Source of the DNA: Variovorax paradoxus NBRC 15149
Lineage (GTDB): Bacteria > Pseudomonadota > Gammaproteobacteria > Burkholderiales > Burkholderiaceae_C
Direction of reading: 5' to 3'
Length of the DNA stretch: 64,000 bases
Assembly: GCF_001591365.1 (NCBI RefSeq)
Contig: NZ_BCUT01000001.1
Span: 1-64,000 of the forward strand
In this document: in pieces, positions 1 through 7,651 of the stretch
Position numbering within the stretch: position 1 is the first letter of the stretch
Layout: every line of letters starts with the position of its first letter
Notes under the pieces: generated by a model
Database searches by the model: none
What the model was told of the DNA's origin: nothing
The model's input: only the letters and a program-made list of their open reading frames with translations
Position numbers and translations under genes: made by a program

Positions 1-276
1 TGGGGGCGCATCACCAAGCGCGGCGACGCGTACCTGCGCACGCTGCTGATCCAGGGGGCCAAGTCGATAGTGCTGACGGCGCACAGGCGCGACGACCCGA
101 TCTCGCGCTGGGTGCAGGCCTTGCGCGAGCGCTGCGGCTGGCAGAAGGCCGTGGTGGCGTTGGCCAACAAGAACGCACGCATTCTGTGGGCCGTGTTCGC
201 ACGGGGCCGGCCCTTCGATGCGCACCACGTCAGTACCAAACCACCAGGCGTCATCGTCGCGGTGATCGCGACGTAG
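1..276 (+). CDS. IS110-family transposase, C-terminal fragment (cut by window edge)
   Basis: The frame is open from the first base and stops at a TAG ending at 276, giving 91 C-terminal residues. The pattern RITKRGDAYLRTLLIQGA followed by a Trp-Gln-Lys-Ala segment and ANKNARILWAV is the typical end of the Transposase_20 (IS116/IS110/IS902) domain. In this family the N-terminal RuvC-like DEDD domain, here outside the window, and a serine in this C-terminal domain act together in bridge-RNA-guided recombination. Whether the element is intact cannot be judged, because its 5' part is missing from view. Confidence 0.85.
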   Translation, partial: WGRITKRGDAYLRTLLIQGAKSIVLTAHRRDDPISRWVQALRERCGWQKAVVALANKNARILWAVFARGRPFDAHHVSTKPPGVIVAVIAT

Positions 277-757
277 CGCCAGCCGTTCGGATACCCTTTG
301 TTGTTGTTTATTTGCTTGCCAGACGTGAGTTCGAAGATGCAATGAACAGGTCAGACCGGCAGCGGGCAAGCTCGACTCCTCCTTGGTGATGCCGGTTGTA
401 GTGGGCATCACGAGAAATGAATGGAGCCCCGCTGAGCGGTTCGTATCTGGGTCCGCACGGCCACGTGCCAGTGCAACAAGACCGTCGGTAGATGTGCAGT
501 CTGTTCCTCGTTTCGTTGCGCCTCGATCCTCAATGCCTCGCAAGCGATACAGCTTGGCAGAAAAACCAACCCAAACCCGTGCTTGACTGCGCGAGAAGTC
601 CCGGTACAAGGAGGAGGCCGAAGGCCGGGGGACATTCGCGGAGGGGAGTACCCGGTGGCCTGTGCACGCGCCCTGAGCAACAGCGGCCCAAACGAACACA
701 CACCCATAAATACAAGCCCAAGCAAACCCGCAACAAGCAGCTTGAAGGAGACATGAC
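277..757. other. Intergenic stretch without a supported gene; probably holds the IS110 right end
   Basis: These 481 bases contain several overlapping short frames on both strands, none with a recognisable domain or a good ribosome binding site. The part next to the transposase stop is probably the non-coding 3' end of the insertion element. I could not fix its boundary, since IS110 elements usually lack clear terminal inverted repeats. Around 612-680 there is a G-rich patch with GGCC-GAA-GGCC at 616-626 that looks like a dispersed intergenic repeat. The last 30 bases carry the GAAGGAGA ribosome binding site of the next gene. Confidence 0.5.
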
Positions 758-1825
758 ATGACCGACACCACCGCCCCCCTCTACCGCGCCGAGGCGCTCA
801 AGGACTACGCCAGCGCCCTGCTGCAGAAGGCCGGCCTCGCCGCTCCGATGGCCGACAGCGTCGCCCGCACCCTCGTCGAAGGCGACCTGCTGGGCCACGA
901 CACGCACGGTTTCGCGCTGCTGGCCGGCTATGTGAAGGAACTCGAATCCGGCGGCATGACGCGGGAAGGCGCGCCCGAGGTGCTGTCGGACCGCCCGGCC
1001 GCCGTGCTCTGGGACGGCAAGCGCCTGCCCGGCCCCTGGCTCATGGAACAGGGCATGGACCTGCTGGTTCCGCGCGCCCGCGAACTCGGCACCGCCTCGC
1101 TCGTGATCCGCCGCAGCCACCACATCGCCTGCCTCGCCGTGTACATGCTGCGCGCGCTCGAGGAAGACATGCTGATGCTGCTCGCCTGCTCCGACCCCAA
1201 CACCGCCAGCGTCGCGCCCTTCGGCGGCACGCAGGCGGTGTTCACGCCGAATCCGCTGGCCATGGGCTTTCCGCTCTCGCAAGGCGGCGTGATGGTCGAC
1301 ATCTCGGCCTCCATCACCACCAACGGCATGAGCAACCGCAAGCGCGCCGCCGGCGAAACCTTTGCCGAGGATTGGCTGATCGACGCCGCCGGCAAGCCGT
1401 CGAACAACCCGCAGGTGCTGTTCGACCAGCCGCCCGGCACGCTGCTGCCCGTGGGCGGACTGAGCCATGGGCACAAGGGCTACGGCATGGCGCTGCTGGT
1501 CGAGACGCTGACGGCCGGCCTCGCCGGACATGGCCGCGCCGACCCGCCCGAGGGCTGGGGCGCGACGGTGCACGTCACGCTGCACGATCTGCATGCCTTC
1601 GGCGGCAAGGAAGCCTTCCTGCGCCAGATGGACCATGTGGCGGCGCAGTGCCGCAACAACCGGCCGATCGATCCGGCCAGGCCCGTGCGGCTGCCGGGCG
1701 AAGGCGGCCTGAAGCGCCGCGATGCGCAGTCGAAGAACGGGGTGCGGCTGCACCCGTCGATCGCGCGGTCGCTGCAGGATGCGGAGCAGCGCCACGGGCT
1801 GCGCCTTGCGCAGGCGCTGCTCTGA
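758..1825 (+). CDS. Ldh-family malate/L-lactate/ureidoglycolate-type dehydrogenase
   Basis: This is a 355-residue cytoplasmic NAD(P)-dependent 2-hydroxyacid dehydrogenase of the Ldh_2 family (YlbC, AllD and YiaK relatives), which is unrelated to classic lactate dehydrogenase. Visible family landmarks are GHDTHG at residues 46-51, a His pair at 121-122 where the catalytic histidine lies, TPNPLAMGFP in the cofactor region, and SHGHKGYGMALLVE near residue 240. The length is normal. The ATG at 758 follows a GAAGGAGA Shine-Dalgarno sequence at the right distance. It stands alone on the plus strand and faces the minus-strand DUF6172 gene. The substrate cannot be told from sequence: malate, lactate, ureidoglycolate, a sugar acid or a cyclic imino acid are all possible. 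Confidence 0.85.
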   Translation: MTDTTAPLYRAEALKDYASALLQKAGLAAPMADSVARTLVEGDLLGHDTHGFALLAGYVKELESGGMTREGAPEVLSDRPAAVLWDGKRLPGPWLMEQGMDLLVPRARELGTASLVIRRSHHIACLAVYMLRALEEDMLMLLACSDPNTASVAPFGGTQAVFTPNPLAMGFPLSQGGVMVDISASITTNGMSNRKRAAGETFAEDWLIDAAGKPSNNPQVLFDQPPGTLLPVGGLSHGHKGYGMALLVETLTAGLAGHGRADPPEGWGATVHVTLHDLHAFGGKEAFLRQMDHVAAQCRNNRPIDPARPVRLPGEGGLKRRDAQSKNGVRLHPSIARSLQDAEQRHGLRLAQALL

Positions 1826-1834
1826 GATAGCTGG

Positions 1835-2161
1835 CTAGATTTCTTCGGGCGGCTCTTCTTGCGCCGGCTCCCCGGCTGCGCGCGGCTTGCGCTTGCCGGG
1901 CTTGGCGACGACCTCGACGTAGAACTGCTTGCCGCCTTCCTTGGCAATGCCGTCGATCAGGCCCGTGATGGCCGACAGGTGCACGGCCTCGGCGGTTTCT
2001 TCGGAGGCGCCGAACCTGCAGTCGAAGTCCCAGAAGTCCGCGCCTTCTGGCAGGACGCGGCGGCGCTCGCGCTTGATGTACTTGCGGATCTCGTGCTTGA
2101 TGGCTTCGAGGAGTCGGTCGGGGTGCTTGCCCTCGACCTGAAGCTGAAAGGTTTTTCTCAT
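1835..2161 (-). CDS. DUF6172-like small conserved protein
   Basis: This 108-residue protein of unknown function begins MRKTFQLQVEGK. I chose the ATG at 2161 over an in-frame start 45 bases upstream because the strongly conserved-looking part begins here. It resembles proteins grouped as DUF6172: an N-terminal beta strand, a basic helix (KHEIRKYIKRERRR, residues 19-32), a Phe/Trp/Asp-rich core (ADFWDFDCRFG), and a long acidic Glu/Pro tail. The small size and alternating charge suggest a cytoplasmic protein. Nothing in the neighbourhood indicates a role. The family assignment is from memory of the sequence type. Confidence 0.7.
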   Translation of the reverse strand: MRKTFQLQVEGKHPDRLLEAIKHEIRKYIKRERRRVLPEGADFWDFDCRFGASEETAEAVHLSAITGLIDGIAKEGGKQFYVEVVAKPGKRKPRAAGEPAQEEPPEEI

Positions 2162-2224
2162 GGTCGATCCTAACCCGCGGCCTGTGTACAGTCGGCGGTG
2201 GTTCAAACGAAAGCAGGTGAAGAC

Positions 2225-2452
2225 ATGGCGCGCGCAAACGACTGGGCAAGCAAGGTGATGGCATTGGTCAACGGCGGCAACGCATCGGCGGCCATCGCGC
2301 AGATCAAGGTCGCACCCTCGGTCAAGGACCTGAAGGCGCTGCAGACCATCATGACGCTATCGAAAATGAAAGGCCGCTATCCGAACGTGGATGCGGCCAT
2401 TGCGGACAACCTCGCGCTGCTGGCGGCGCCGCGCCTGCACCGCTCGCCCTGA
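2225..2452 (+). CDS. Small hypothetical protein (75 aa)
   Basis: A short frame of 75 residues beginning MARANDWASKVMALVNGG. The ATG at 2225 is preferred over a GTG at 2198 because it is preceded by a purine-rich GCAGGTGAAGAC. The protein is predicted to be all-helical, with the pattern NASAAIAQIKVAPSVKDLKAL giving an amphipathic helix pair, and it has no cysteine or membrane segment. It lies divergently from the DUF6172 gene with about 60 bases between the starts and ends 10 bases before the convergent aminotransferase. I recognise no family. Codon use matches neighbouring genes, which supports it being real. Confidence 0.6.
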   Translation: MARANDWASKVMALVNGGNASAAIAQIKVAPSVKDLKALQTIMTLSKMKGRYPNVDAAIADNLALLAAPRLHRSP

Positions 2453-2462
2453 GTCGGGAGGC

Positions 2463-3650
2463 CTACAGGGCCTGGCCCAGGCGCTTCACGCCCTCTTCGA
2501 TCTTGGCCACGTCGGCCGTCGCAAAGCTCAGGCGCAGCGTCGCGACATCGGGCTTCTCCGCAAAGAACGGCGCCCCGGGCACGAAGGCCACGAGCTTCTC
2601 GATGGCGCGCTTGGCCAATTCGTTGGCATCGGCCAGCTTGCCGTTGGCGCCCGTGAGGCGGGCCCAGAAGAACAGGCCGCCCTGCGGCTGCGTGAAGCTC
2701 ACCGCATCGCCCAGCTCGCGCTCGAGCGCCGCGCCCATGGCCTGCGCGCGCTGGCCGTACACCTCGCGCACGTGCGCGAGCGTGGCCGGCATGCGGCCGC
2801 TCTTGAGGTACTGCGCGGCCGTGGCCTGCGAGAAGGTGCTGGTGTGCGCATCGCTGAACTGCTTGCACATCGTCGCCTTGGCCAGCAGTTCGGCCGGCGC
2901 GATCATCCAGCCGATGCGCAGGCCCGGGCTCAGCACCTTGCTGAGGCTGCCGCAGTGCGCGAGCAGCTCGCGGCTGCCCGGCACGTCCTTGCTCAGCGCC
3001 AGGATCGAGGGCGGCGGCGCTTCGCCGAAGTAGAGGTCGCCGTAGGGATCGTCCTCGACGATCAGCGTCTGGTACTTCACGGCCAGCTCGAGCACCTTCT
3101 TGCGGCGCTCCAGGCTCAGCATGGCGCCGCTCGGGTTGCCGAAGGTGGGAATCAGGTAGACGAACCTGGGCTTGTGCTCGGCGATGAGCTTTTCGAGCTC
3201 GTCGGTCTTCACGCCGTTGGCATCGATGGGCGCGCTGATGAGCTGCGCGCCGTAGAGGCGGAAGCACTGGATGGTGGCCAGGAAGGTCGGGCCCTCGACG
3301 ATCACCTTGTCGCCGGGCGAGATCATGGTCTTGCCGAGCAGGTCGAGCGCCTGCTGGCTGCCGGTGGTGACGATCAGGCCACTCGGGTCCACGTCGACGC
3401 CCTTGGTCTTCATGAAGGCGCCCAGCTGCGTGCGCAGCGGCTCGTAGCCTTCGGTGGCGCCGTATTGCAGCGCGCCGCCGGGCTCCTCGGTCAGCGCCTT
3501 CTGGCTCGCCTCCTTCAGGCCCTCCACGTCGAACATGGCGCTGTCGGGGAAGCCGCCCGCAAAGCTGATGATGCCGGGCTTGCCCAGCAGCTTGAAGAGT
3601 TCGCGGATGGCGGAGGTTTCGACGTTGTCGAGGCGGGAGGCGAATTGCAT
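2463..3650 (-). CDS. PLP-dependent aminotransferase, 2-aminoadipate/aromatic type (LysN-like)
   Basis: A 395-residue fold type I aminotransferase of the aminotransferase class I/II group that includes 2-aminoadipate transaminase (LysN/Kat II) and the catalytic part of MocR regulators. Landmarks are ISFAGGFPD (28-36), TTGSQQALD (95-103), GNPSG with the PLP-contacting Asn at 172, EDDPYGDL (199-206) with the Asp and Tyr that hold PLP, and SLSKVLSPGLRIGW with the Schiff-base lysine at 238. The frame stays open upstream of ATG 3650, but this extension does not encode the winged-helix domain of MocR proteins, so a stand-alone enzyme is favoured. It is divergent from nth. The physiological amino acid is unknown. 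Confidence 0.85.
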   Translation of the reverse strand: MQFASRLDNVETSAIRELFKLLGKPGIISFAGGFPDSAMFDVEGLKEASQKALTEEPGGALQYGATEGYEPLRTQLGAFMKTKGVDVDPSGLIVTTGSQQALDLLGKTMISPGDKVIVEGPTFLATIQCFRLYGAQLISAPIDANGVKTDELEKLIAEHKPRFVYLIPTFGNPSGAMLSLERRKKVLELAVKYQTLIVEDDPYGDLYFGEAPPPSILALSKDVPGSRELLAHCGSLSKVLSPGLRIGWMIAPAELLAKATMCKQFSDAHTSTFSQATAAQYLKSGRMPATLAHVREVYGQRAQAMGAALERELGDAVSFTQPQGGLFFWARLTGANGKLADANELAKRAIEKLVAFVPGAPFFAEKPDVATLRLSFATADVAKIEEGVKRLGQAL

Positions 3651-3756
3651 GGGAAGTCTCACTTTCTGGGTCGCTATTGTGGCGAAAGTGCGGCGGCATG
3701 CGCCGCGGTCGGCTTTGGGCCGCCGGCGATATATTGGGCGCCTTGCCCGGAACCCC

Positions 3757-4404
3757 ATGAAAAAAGACAACATCCCCCTCTTCTTTGCCACCCTGCAGGC
3801 GGCCAACCCCACCCCCGAAACCGAGCTCGAATACGCCACGCCCTTCGAGCTACTGGCCGCCGTGCTGCTCTCGGCGCAGGCGACCGACGTGGGCGTGAAC
3901 AAGGCCACGCGCAAGCTGTTTCCGGTGGCGAACACGCCGCAGGCGATCCTCAGGCTGGGCGTGGAGGGCCTGGAGGACTACATCAAGACCATCGGGCTGT
4001 ACCGCAGCAAGGCCAAGCACCTGATCGAGACCTGCCGCATCCTGGTGGAGAAGCATGGCGGCGAGGTGCCCCGCACGCGCGCCGAACTCGAGGCGCTGCC
4101 GGGCGTCGGCCGCAAGACCGCCAACGTGGTGCTCAACGTGGCGTTCGGCGAGGCGACGATCGCCGTGGACACGCACATCTTCCGCGTCAGCAACCGCACC
4201 GGGCTCGCGCCGGGCAAGACGCCGCTCGAAGTGGAGCTCAAGCTGGAGAAACGCGTGCCGTTCGAATTCCGGCTGCATGCGCACCACTGGCTCATCCTGC
4301 ATGGGCGCTACATCTGCGTGGCACGCACGCCGAAGTGCTGGGAATGCGCGGTGGCACCCTTTTGCGACTACAAGCCGAAGACGCCGCGGCCCAAGTCGGC
4401 CTGA
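3757..4404 (+). CDS. nth: Endonuclease III (DNA glycosylase/AP lyase)
   Basis: A 215-residue base-excision repair enzyme that removes oxidised pyrimidines and cleaves the abasic site. The helix-hairpin-helix is LPGVGRK (114-120) with the catalytic lysine at 120, and the catalytic aspartate is in AVDTHIFR at 138. The [4Fe-4S] cluster motif C-X6-C-X2-C-X5-C is complete at Cys187, 194, 197 and 203. The length is normal for the family. A TATATT element at 3730-3735 lies 21 bases before the ATG, so the 5' untranslated region may be only about 15 bases. The gene stands alone, divergent from the aminotransferase and converging on an SDR gene. Confidence 0.97.
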   Translation: MKKDNIPLFFATLQAANPTPETELEYATPFELLAAVLLSAQATDVGVNKATRKLFPVANTPQAILRLGVEGLEDYIKTIGLYRSKAKHLIETCRILVEKHGGEVPRTRAELEALPGVGRKTANVVLNVAFGEATIAVDTHIFRVSNRTGLAPGKTPLEVELKLEKRVPFEFRLHAHHWLILHGRYICVARTPKCWECAVAPFCDYKPKTPRPKSA

Positions 4405-4433
4405 GGCCGTACTGAGCCCGGCCTGTTCCCCAG

Positions 4434-5330
4434 CTACAGCTCGAATGCCTCGACCTGCCGGCCGTCGATGTCGGTGAAGCCGTATTCGCGCGCCAGGTCG
4501 GCCACGCGATGCACGCCGCCGCTTTTCTCGAGCGCCCGCGCGTCGCCCGCGAGCGCGGCCACCGCGCGGCCGAGATAGCGCGGCGACTCGGTCCGCGCCA
4601 AGGCCGGGTGCTCGCGCCAATGCGCCTCGTCGGTCTTGTGGGCCGCCAGCACGAACTCGGTGCGCATCCAGCCCGGCGACACGGCCAGCGAAGCGACGCC
4701 GTGCGGACGAAGCTCCTGCGCCATGCCAAAGGCCAGCCGGGTCATGGCCGATTTGGCGAGGTCGTAGAACAGGTTCCCGCGCAGGTAGTTGCCGCGGTCC
4801 CAGAAGGTGGTGGTCACGATCAGCCCGCTCTTTTGCGCCACCATCAGCGGCGCGGCAAAGCGGCTGGCCAGCAGGTGGTTGCGCACGCCGCGGTCGAACA
4901 TCGAGTCCCAGTTGGAAAGCGGATGCTCCCAGAACGGCGCCTCGAAGACGCCGGTGAAAGTTTCGTGGCCGCCCCAGGCGTTGTTGACGAGCAGGTCCAC
5001 GCGGCCCTGCTCGCGCTGCACCTGCGCAAAGAGCTGCTGCACCTCGTCTTCCTGCGTGTGGTCGCAGCGCACCGCAATGCCGCGTCCACCCAGGCGCGCG
5101 ACCTCGTCGGCAGTTTCGTCGATGCTGCCCGGCAGGGCTTCGAGCTCCGAGAGCACGAGCAGCTGGCCATAACTTTTTGCCGGCTGCCCGCGCGTGCTTC
5201 GACCGGTGACGTACACGGTGGCGCCCGCGGCGCCCAGTTCCAGCGCAATGCCGCGGCCGGCGCCGCGGCTCGCTCCGGTCACCACGGCCACGCAGCCCTT
5301 CAACTGTCGCTCCCTGCTTTCAGATGGCAT
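4434..5330 (-). CDS. SDR family oxidoreductase (DHRS1-like)
   Basis: A 298-residue short-chain dehydrogenase with the Rossmann motif TGASRGAGRG (18-27), NNAWGG at 116-121 and the catalytic pair Tyr189-X3-Lys193 in YDLAK. The length and the long insertion after the second strand resemble the DHRS1-like branch. The usual catalytic serine about 14 residues before the tyrosine is not evident: the strand reads IVTTTFWDRG (171-180), so a threonine would have to serve. It lies 45 bases downstream of an AraC regulator on the same strand and is probably cotranscribed with it. Substrate unknown. Confidence 0.87.
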   Translation of the reverse strand: MPSESRERQLKGCVAVVTGASRGAGRGIALELGAAGATVYVTGRSTRGQPAKSYGQLLVLSELEALPGSIDETADEVARLGGRGIAVRCDHTQEDEVQQLFAQVQREQGRVDLLVNNAWGGHETFTGVFEAPFWEHPLSNWDSMFDRGVRNHLLASRFAAPLMVAQKSGLIVTTTFWDRGNYLRGNLFYDLAKSAMTRLAFGMAQELRPHGVASLAVSPGWMRTEFVLAAHKTDEAHWREHPALARTESPRYLGRAVAALAGDARALEKSGGVHRVADLAREYGFTDIDGRQVEAFEL

Positions 5331-5375
5331 CGTCCTGTCCTTTCGTTGCGAGTGAGAAGCGACGGTAGAGCCGCG

Positions 5376-6260
5376 TCAATCCGCCGTCTTGGAAGAACCC
5401 GAAATCGCGCGACCCAGAAACTCCGTAGGCGTGAGGCCGCAAAGCGCCTGGAACTCGTTGATGAGGTGCGATTGGTCATAGAAACCGCCATCCAGCGCAA
5501 GGCTGGCCCAGGCGGGCTCGCGCTGCAGGCGCAAGGCGCGCACGCAGGCATGCAGCCGCGCGAGCCGGCTCCAGGCCCGCGGCGACAGCCCCACCTGCTG
5601 CCGAAAGACCTGCTGCAGCCGCCGCTCGCCAAGGCCGACGGCAGCCGCCACCTCGCGCAGCGGGCGCCGCCCGCCCGACGTGGCGATCAGTTGCGCCGCG
5701 CGCATGGCCGCCGCGTGGACGGCGCCGTCGCCATCGGCGAGCCGGCGCTGCAGGGCCGCGCACAGCACCGACACGCGCGACGCGTCATCCGGCTGCAGCG
5801 CGATGCGCTCCAGCAGTTCGGCGCCGCGGCCGCGCCACAGTTCGTCCAGGTGCACGGCAGTGCCTGCGATCTCGCTGGCCGGCCTTCCGAGCAGCGCCGC
5901 GGCCGCGCCGGGGCGCAGGGTCACCGACAGCCCTTCCATCTTCCGGCAGAGGCGCACGAGGGCCGGCGCCGCCGACGCGCCGATGGCCTCGACCGCATGT
6001 CCGGCGCTCTCGCCCGCCGAGGGCGCATCGCCCAGGTTGAAGACCAGCCGCACCGCCCCATCGGGCAGCACGCGCTCCAGAACCTCGCGGCCCTCGGGCA
6101 GCGTTTCCCTGTAGAGAAGAATGTGCGCAACGTGCATCCGCAGCGGCTCGGCGACCGAAAAGGCGCGCAGCGTGTCCGCGGGCATGCCGGCCTCCGGCCC
6201 GTGCAAGGGGTCGTCGTCGAGGCGCAGGTACAAGCGTTCGTTCTTGGGCAGTGTCGGCAT
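5376..6260 (-). CDS. AraC family transcriptional regulator
   Basis: A 294-residue regulator. The C-terminal third is a typical double helix-turn-helix AraC domain: LREVAAAVGLGERRLQQVF as the first unit and a second one containing FYDQSHLINEFQALCGLTPTEF. The N-terminal part has the pattern VLPDGAVRLVFNLGD and an LLGRPASEIAGT segment, as in AraC proteins with a DUF6597-type sensor domain. I chose the ATG at 6260 (MPTLPKNERLY); an in-frame start at 6329 would overlap the upstream phosphatase gene. It is followed at 45 bases by the SDR gene, its most likely target. Confidence 0.85.
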   Translation of the reverse strand: MPTLPKNERLYLRLDDDPLHGPEAGMPADTLRAFSVAEPLRMHVAHILLYRETLPEGREVLERVLPDGAVRLVFNLGDAPSAGESAGHAVEAIGASAAPALVRLCRKMEGLSVTLRPGAAAALLGRPASEIAGTAVHLDELWRGRGAELLERIALQPDDASRVSVLCAALQRRLADGDGAVHAAAMRAAQLIATSGGRRPLREVAAAVGLGERRLQQVFRQQVGLSPRAWSRLARLHACVRALRLQREPAWASLALDGGFYDQSHLINEFQALCGLTPTEFLGRAISGSSKTAD

Positions 6261-6304
6261 CGCGTTGGCGGACCGTGGCGCGCGGCAGCGGGTGCCGCCG
6301 TGCA

Positions 6305-6856
6305 TCAGCTGCATTCGATCAGCTGGCACGCCCCATAGTCAATGGGCGCCGACGGCCACTGCGCGGCATCGTCGACGCGCCGCACGCCGCGATGCAGCAG
6401 CTCCACCGCCCGCATCACGCCCGCATGCGTGACCCACACCGCGTCCTGCCCCGACGCGCGCCATTCATCGAAGGCCGTGCCGATGCGCTGCATGAAGCGG
6501 GCCGTGCTTTCGCCATGCCCACCCGGGCACCCTTCGGCGAAATTGCAGGTCCACGCCTCGAACTCGGCGCGGGCAATCGACGACCAGGGCCGGCCTTCCC
6601 AGGCGCCGAAATCCATCTCGGCGAGGCGCGGATCGGCGCGCGTGGCAAGGTCCGGACGCAGCCTGCCGATGGTCTGCGCGAGTTCGGCGCAGCGCCGCAG
6701 GGGCGAGTGCGCCAGCGCCAGGTCCGCGGGCAGGCGCGAAGCCACCGCATGCGCCACCGCCAGCGTCGCCTCGGCCGGCACGCCCACATCCGTGCGGCCG
6801 TAGCAAAGGCCCGGCGCGGCGTCTGTCTGCGCATGGCGCACCAGCCACAGCTTCAT
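6305..6856 (-). CDS. cobC: Alpha-ribazole phosphatase-like histidine phosphatase
   Basis: A 183-residue histidine-phosphatase superfamily enzyme. The phosphate-accepting motif is VRHAQTD near residue 7, and the second histidine is in VTHAGVMRA. Its start overlaps the stop of cobS by four bases (ATGA), which places it in the cobalamin loop operon and supports removal of the 5'-phosphate from alpha-ribazole (or adenosylcobalamin phosphate) as its job. I use the Salmonella name cobC; in Pseudomonas denitrificans nomenclature cobC means a different gene. It is the last gene of the cobQ-cobT-cobS-cobC set, and an AraC gene follows at about 45 bases. Confidence 0.88.
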   Translation of the reverse strand: MKLWLVRHAQTDAAPGLCYGRTDVGVPAEATLAVAHAVASRLPADLALAHSPLRRCAELAQTIGRLRPDLATRADPRLAEMDFGAWEGRPWSSIARAEFEAWTCNFAEGCPGGHGESTARFMQRIGTAFDEWRASGQDAVWVTHAGVMRAVELLHRGVRRVDDAAQWPSAPIDYGACQLIECS

Positions 6857-7647
6857 GCCTGCCACGCCAGCGCCAGGTAGATGGCGAGCTCGCACAGCTG
6901 CTGCGTCGCGCCGAGCCCGTCGCCGGTGAATCCCTGCAGCCGGCGCCGGAACATGCGCGCCATGACCAGCGCCGCCAGGGCGCATGCCACCGCCATGGCG
7001 ATCGTTCGTGCGGGGCCCTGCGTCGCCAGCATCAGCAGGGCAGCGGGCACCGACCAGAGCACGCCGACCAGCAAGGCACCGCCGCCGATCGCATCGGCCA
7101 GCGGCTTGGCCTTGCTCGCGCCGCTGTCGCCCACATACGGCAGCCAGCGGATCAGGAACAGCGGCGCCAGGCGCGACAGCACATGCGCGCCGACGATGGC
7201 ACCGGCCACCGCCTGCGCGCCCTGCCCCGCCATCGACGCGAGCAGCGCGGCCTTGAGGCCGAGCGCCAGCACCAGCGCAATGGCGCCGAAGGCACCGATG
7301 CGCGAGTCCTTCATGATCTCGAGCGCGCGGCTGCGGTCGGCCGATCCGCCCAGGCCGTCGGCAACGTCGGCGAGTCCGTCTTCATGAAAGGCGCCGGTCA
7401 GCAGCACCGTTGCGGCCATGCTCAGCAGCGCCGCGGCCAGCGCGCCGGCCACACCGGGCAAGCCCCGCAGCGCGAGCACGAAAACAGCTGCGCCCACGCC
7501 ACCCACGAGCCAGCCCACGCCCGGAAAATGCGCCGCGCTTGCGCGCAGCATCTGTGGGCTGAAGCCGATCCATTCGGCGAGACGGCCGGTCACCGGCACG
7601 CGCGTGAAGAACTGCAGCGCCAGCAGGTAGTGGCGGACACCGTTCAT
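6853..7647 (-). CDS. cobS: Adenosylcobinamide-GDP ribazoletransferase (cobalamin synthase)
   Basis: A 264-residue integral membrane enzyme that joins adenosylcobinamide-GDP to alpha-ribazole (or its phosphate), the last assembly step of coenzyme B12. The conserved metal-binding segment GAFHEDGLADVADGLGG is present in the first third, and several long hydrophobic helices rich in Ala and Leu follow. The N-terminus YLLALQFFTRVPV is typical. The ATG at 7647 lies four bases after the cobT stop on this strand, and its stop overlaps the phosphatase start by four bases, so translation is probably coupled. Confidence 0.96.
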   Translation of the reverse strand: MNGVRHYLLALQFFTRVPVTGRLAEWIGFSPQMLRASAAHFPGVGWLVGGVGAAVFVLALRGLPGVAGALAAALLSMAATVLLTGAFHEDGLADVADGLGGSADRSRALEIMKDSRIGAFGAIALVLALGLKAALLASMAGQGAQAVAGAIVGAHVLSRLAPLFLIRWLPYVGDSGASKAKPLADAIGGGALLVGVLWSVPAALLMLATQGPARTIAMAVACALAALVMARMFRRRLQGFTGDGLGATQQLCELAIYLALAWQA

Positions 7648-7651
7648 GGGT

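Noticed and set aside
408..1795. Minus-strand frames over the intergenic spacer and the Ldh-type gene
   Set aside because: No ribosome binding site or recognisable motif; the 530-1795 frame is antisense to a strongly supported enzyme.
3651..3935. N-terminal extension of the aminotransferase as a MocR-type DNA-binding domain
   Set aside because: The extension overlaps nth and does not encode a winged helix-turn-helix; it is simply open frame.
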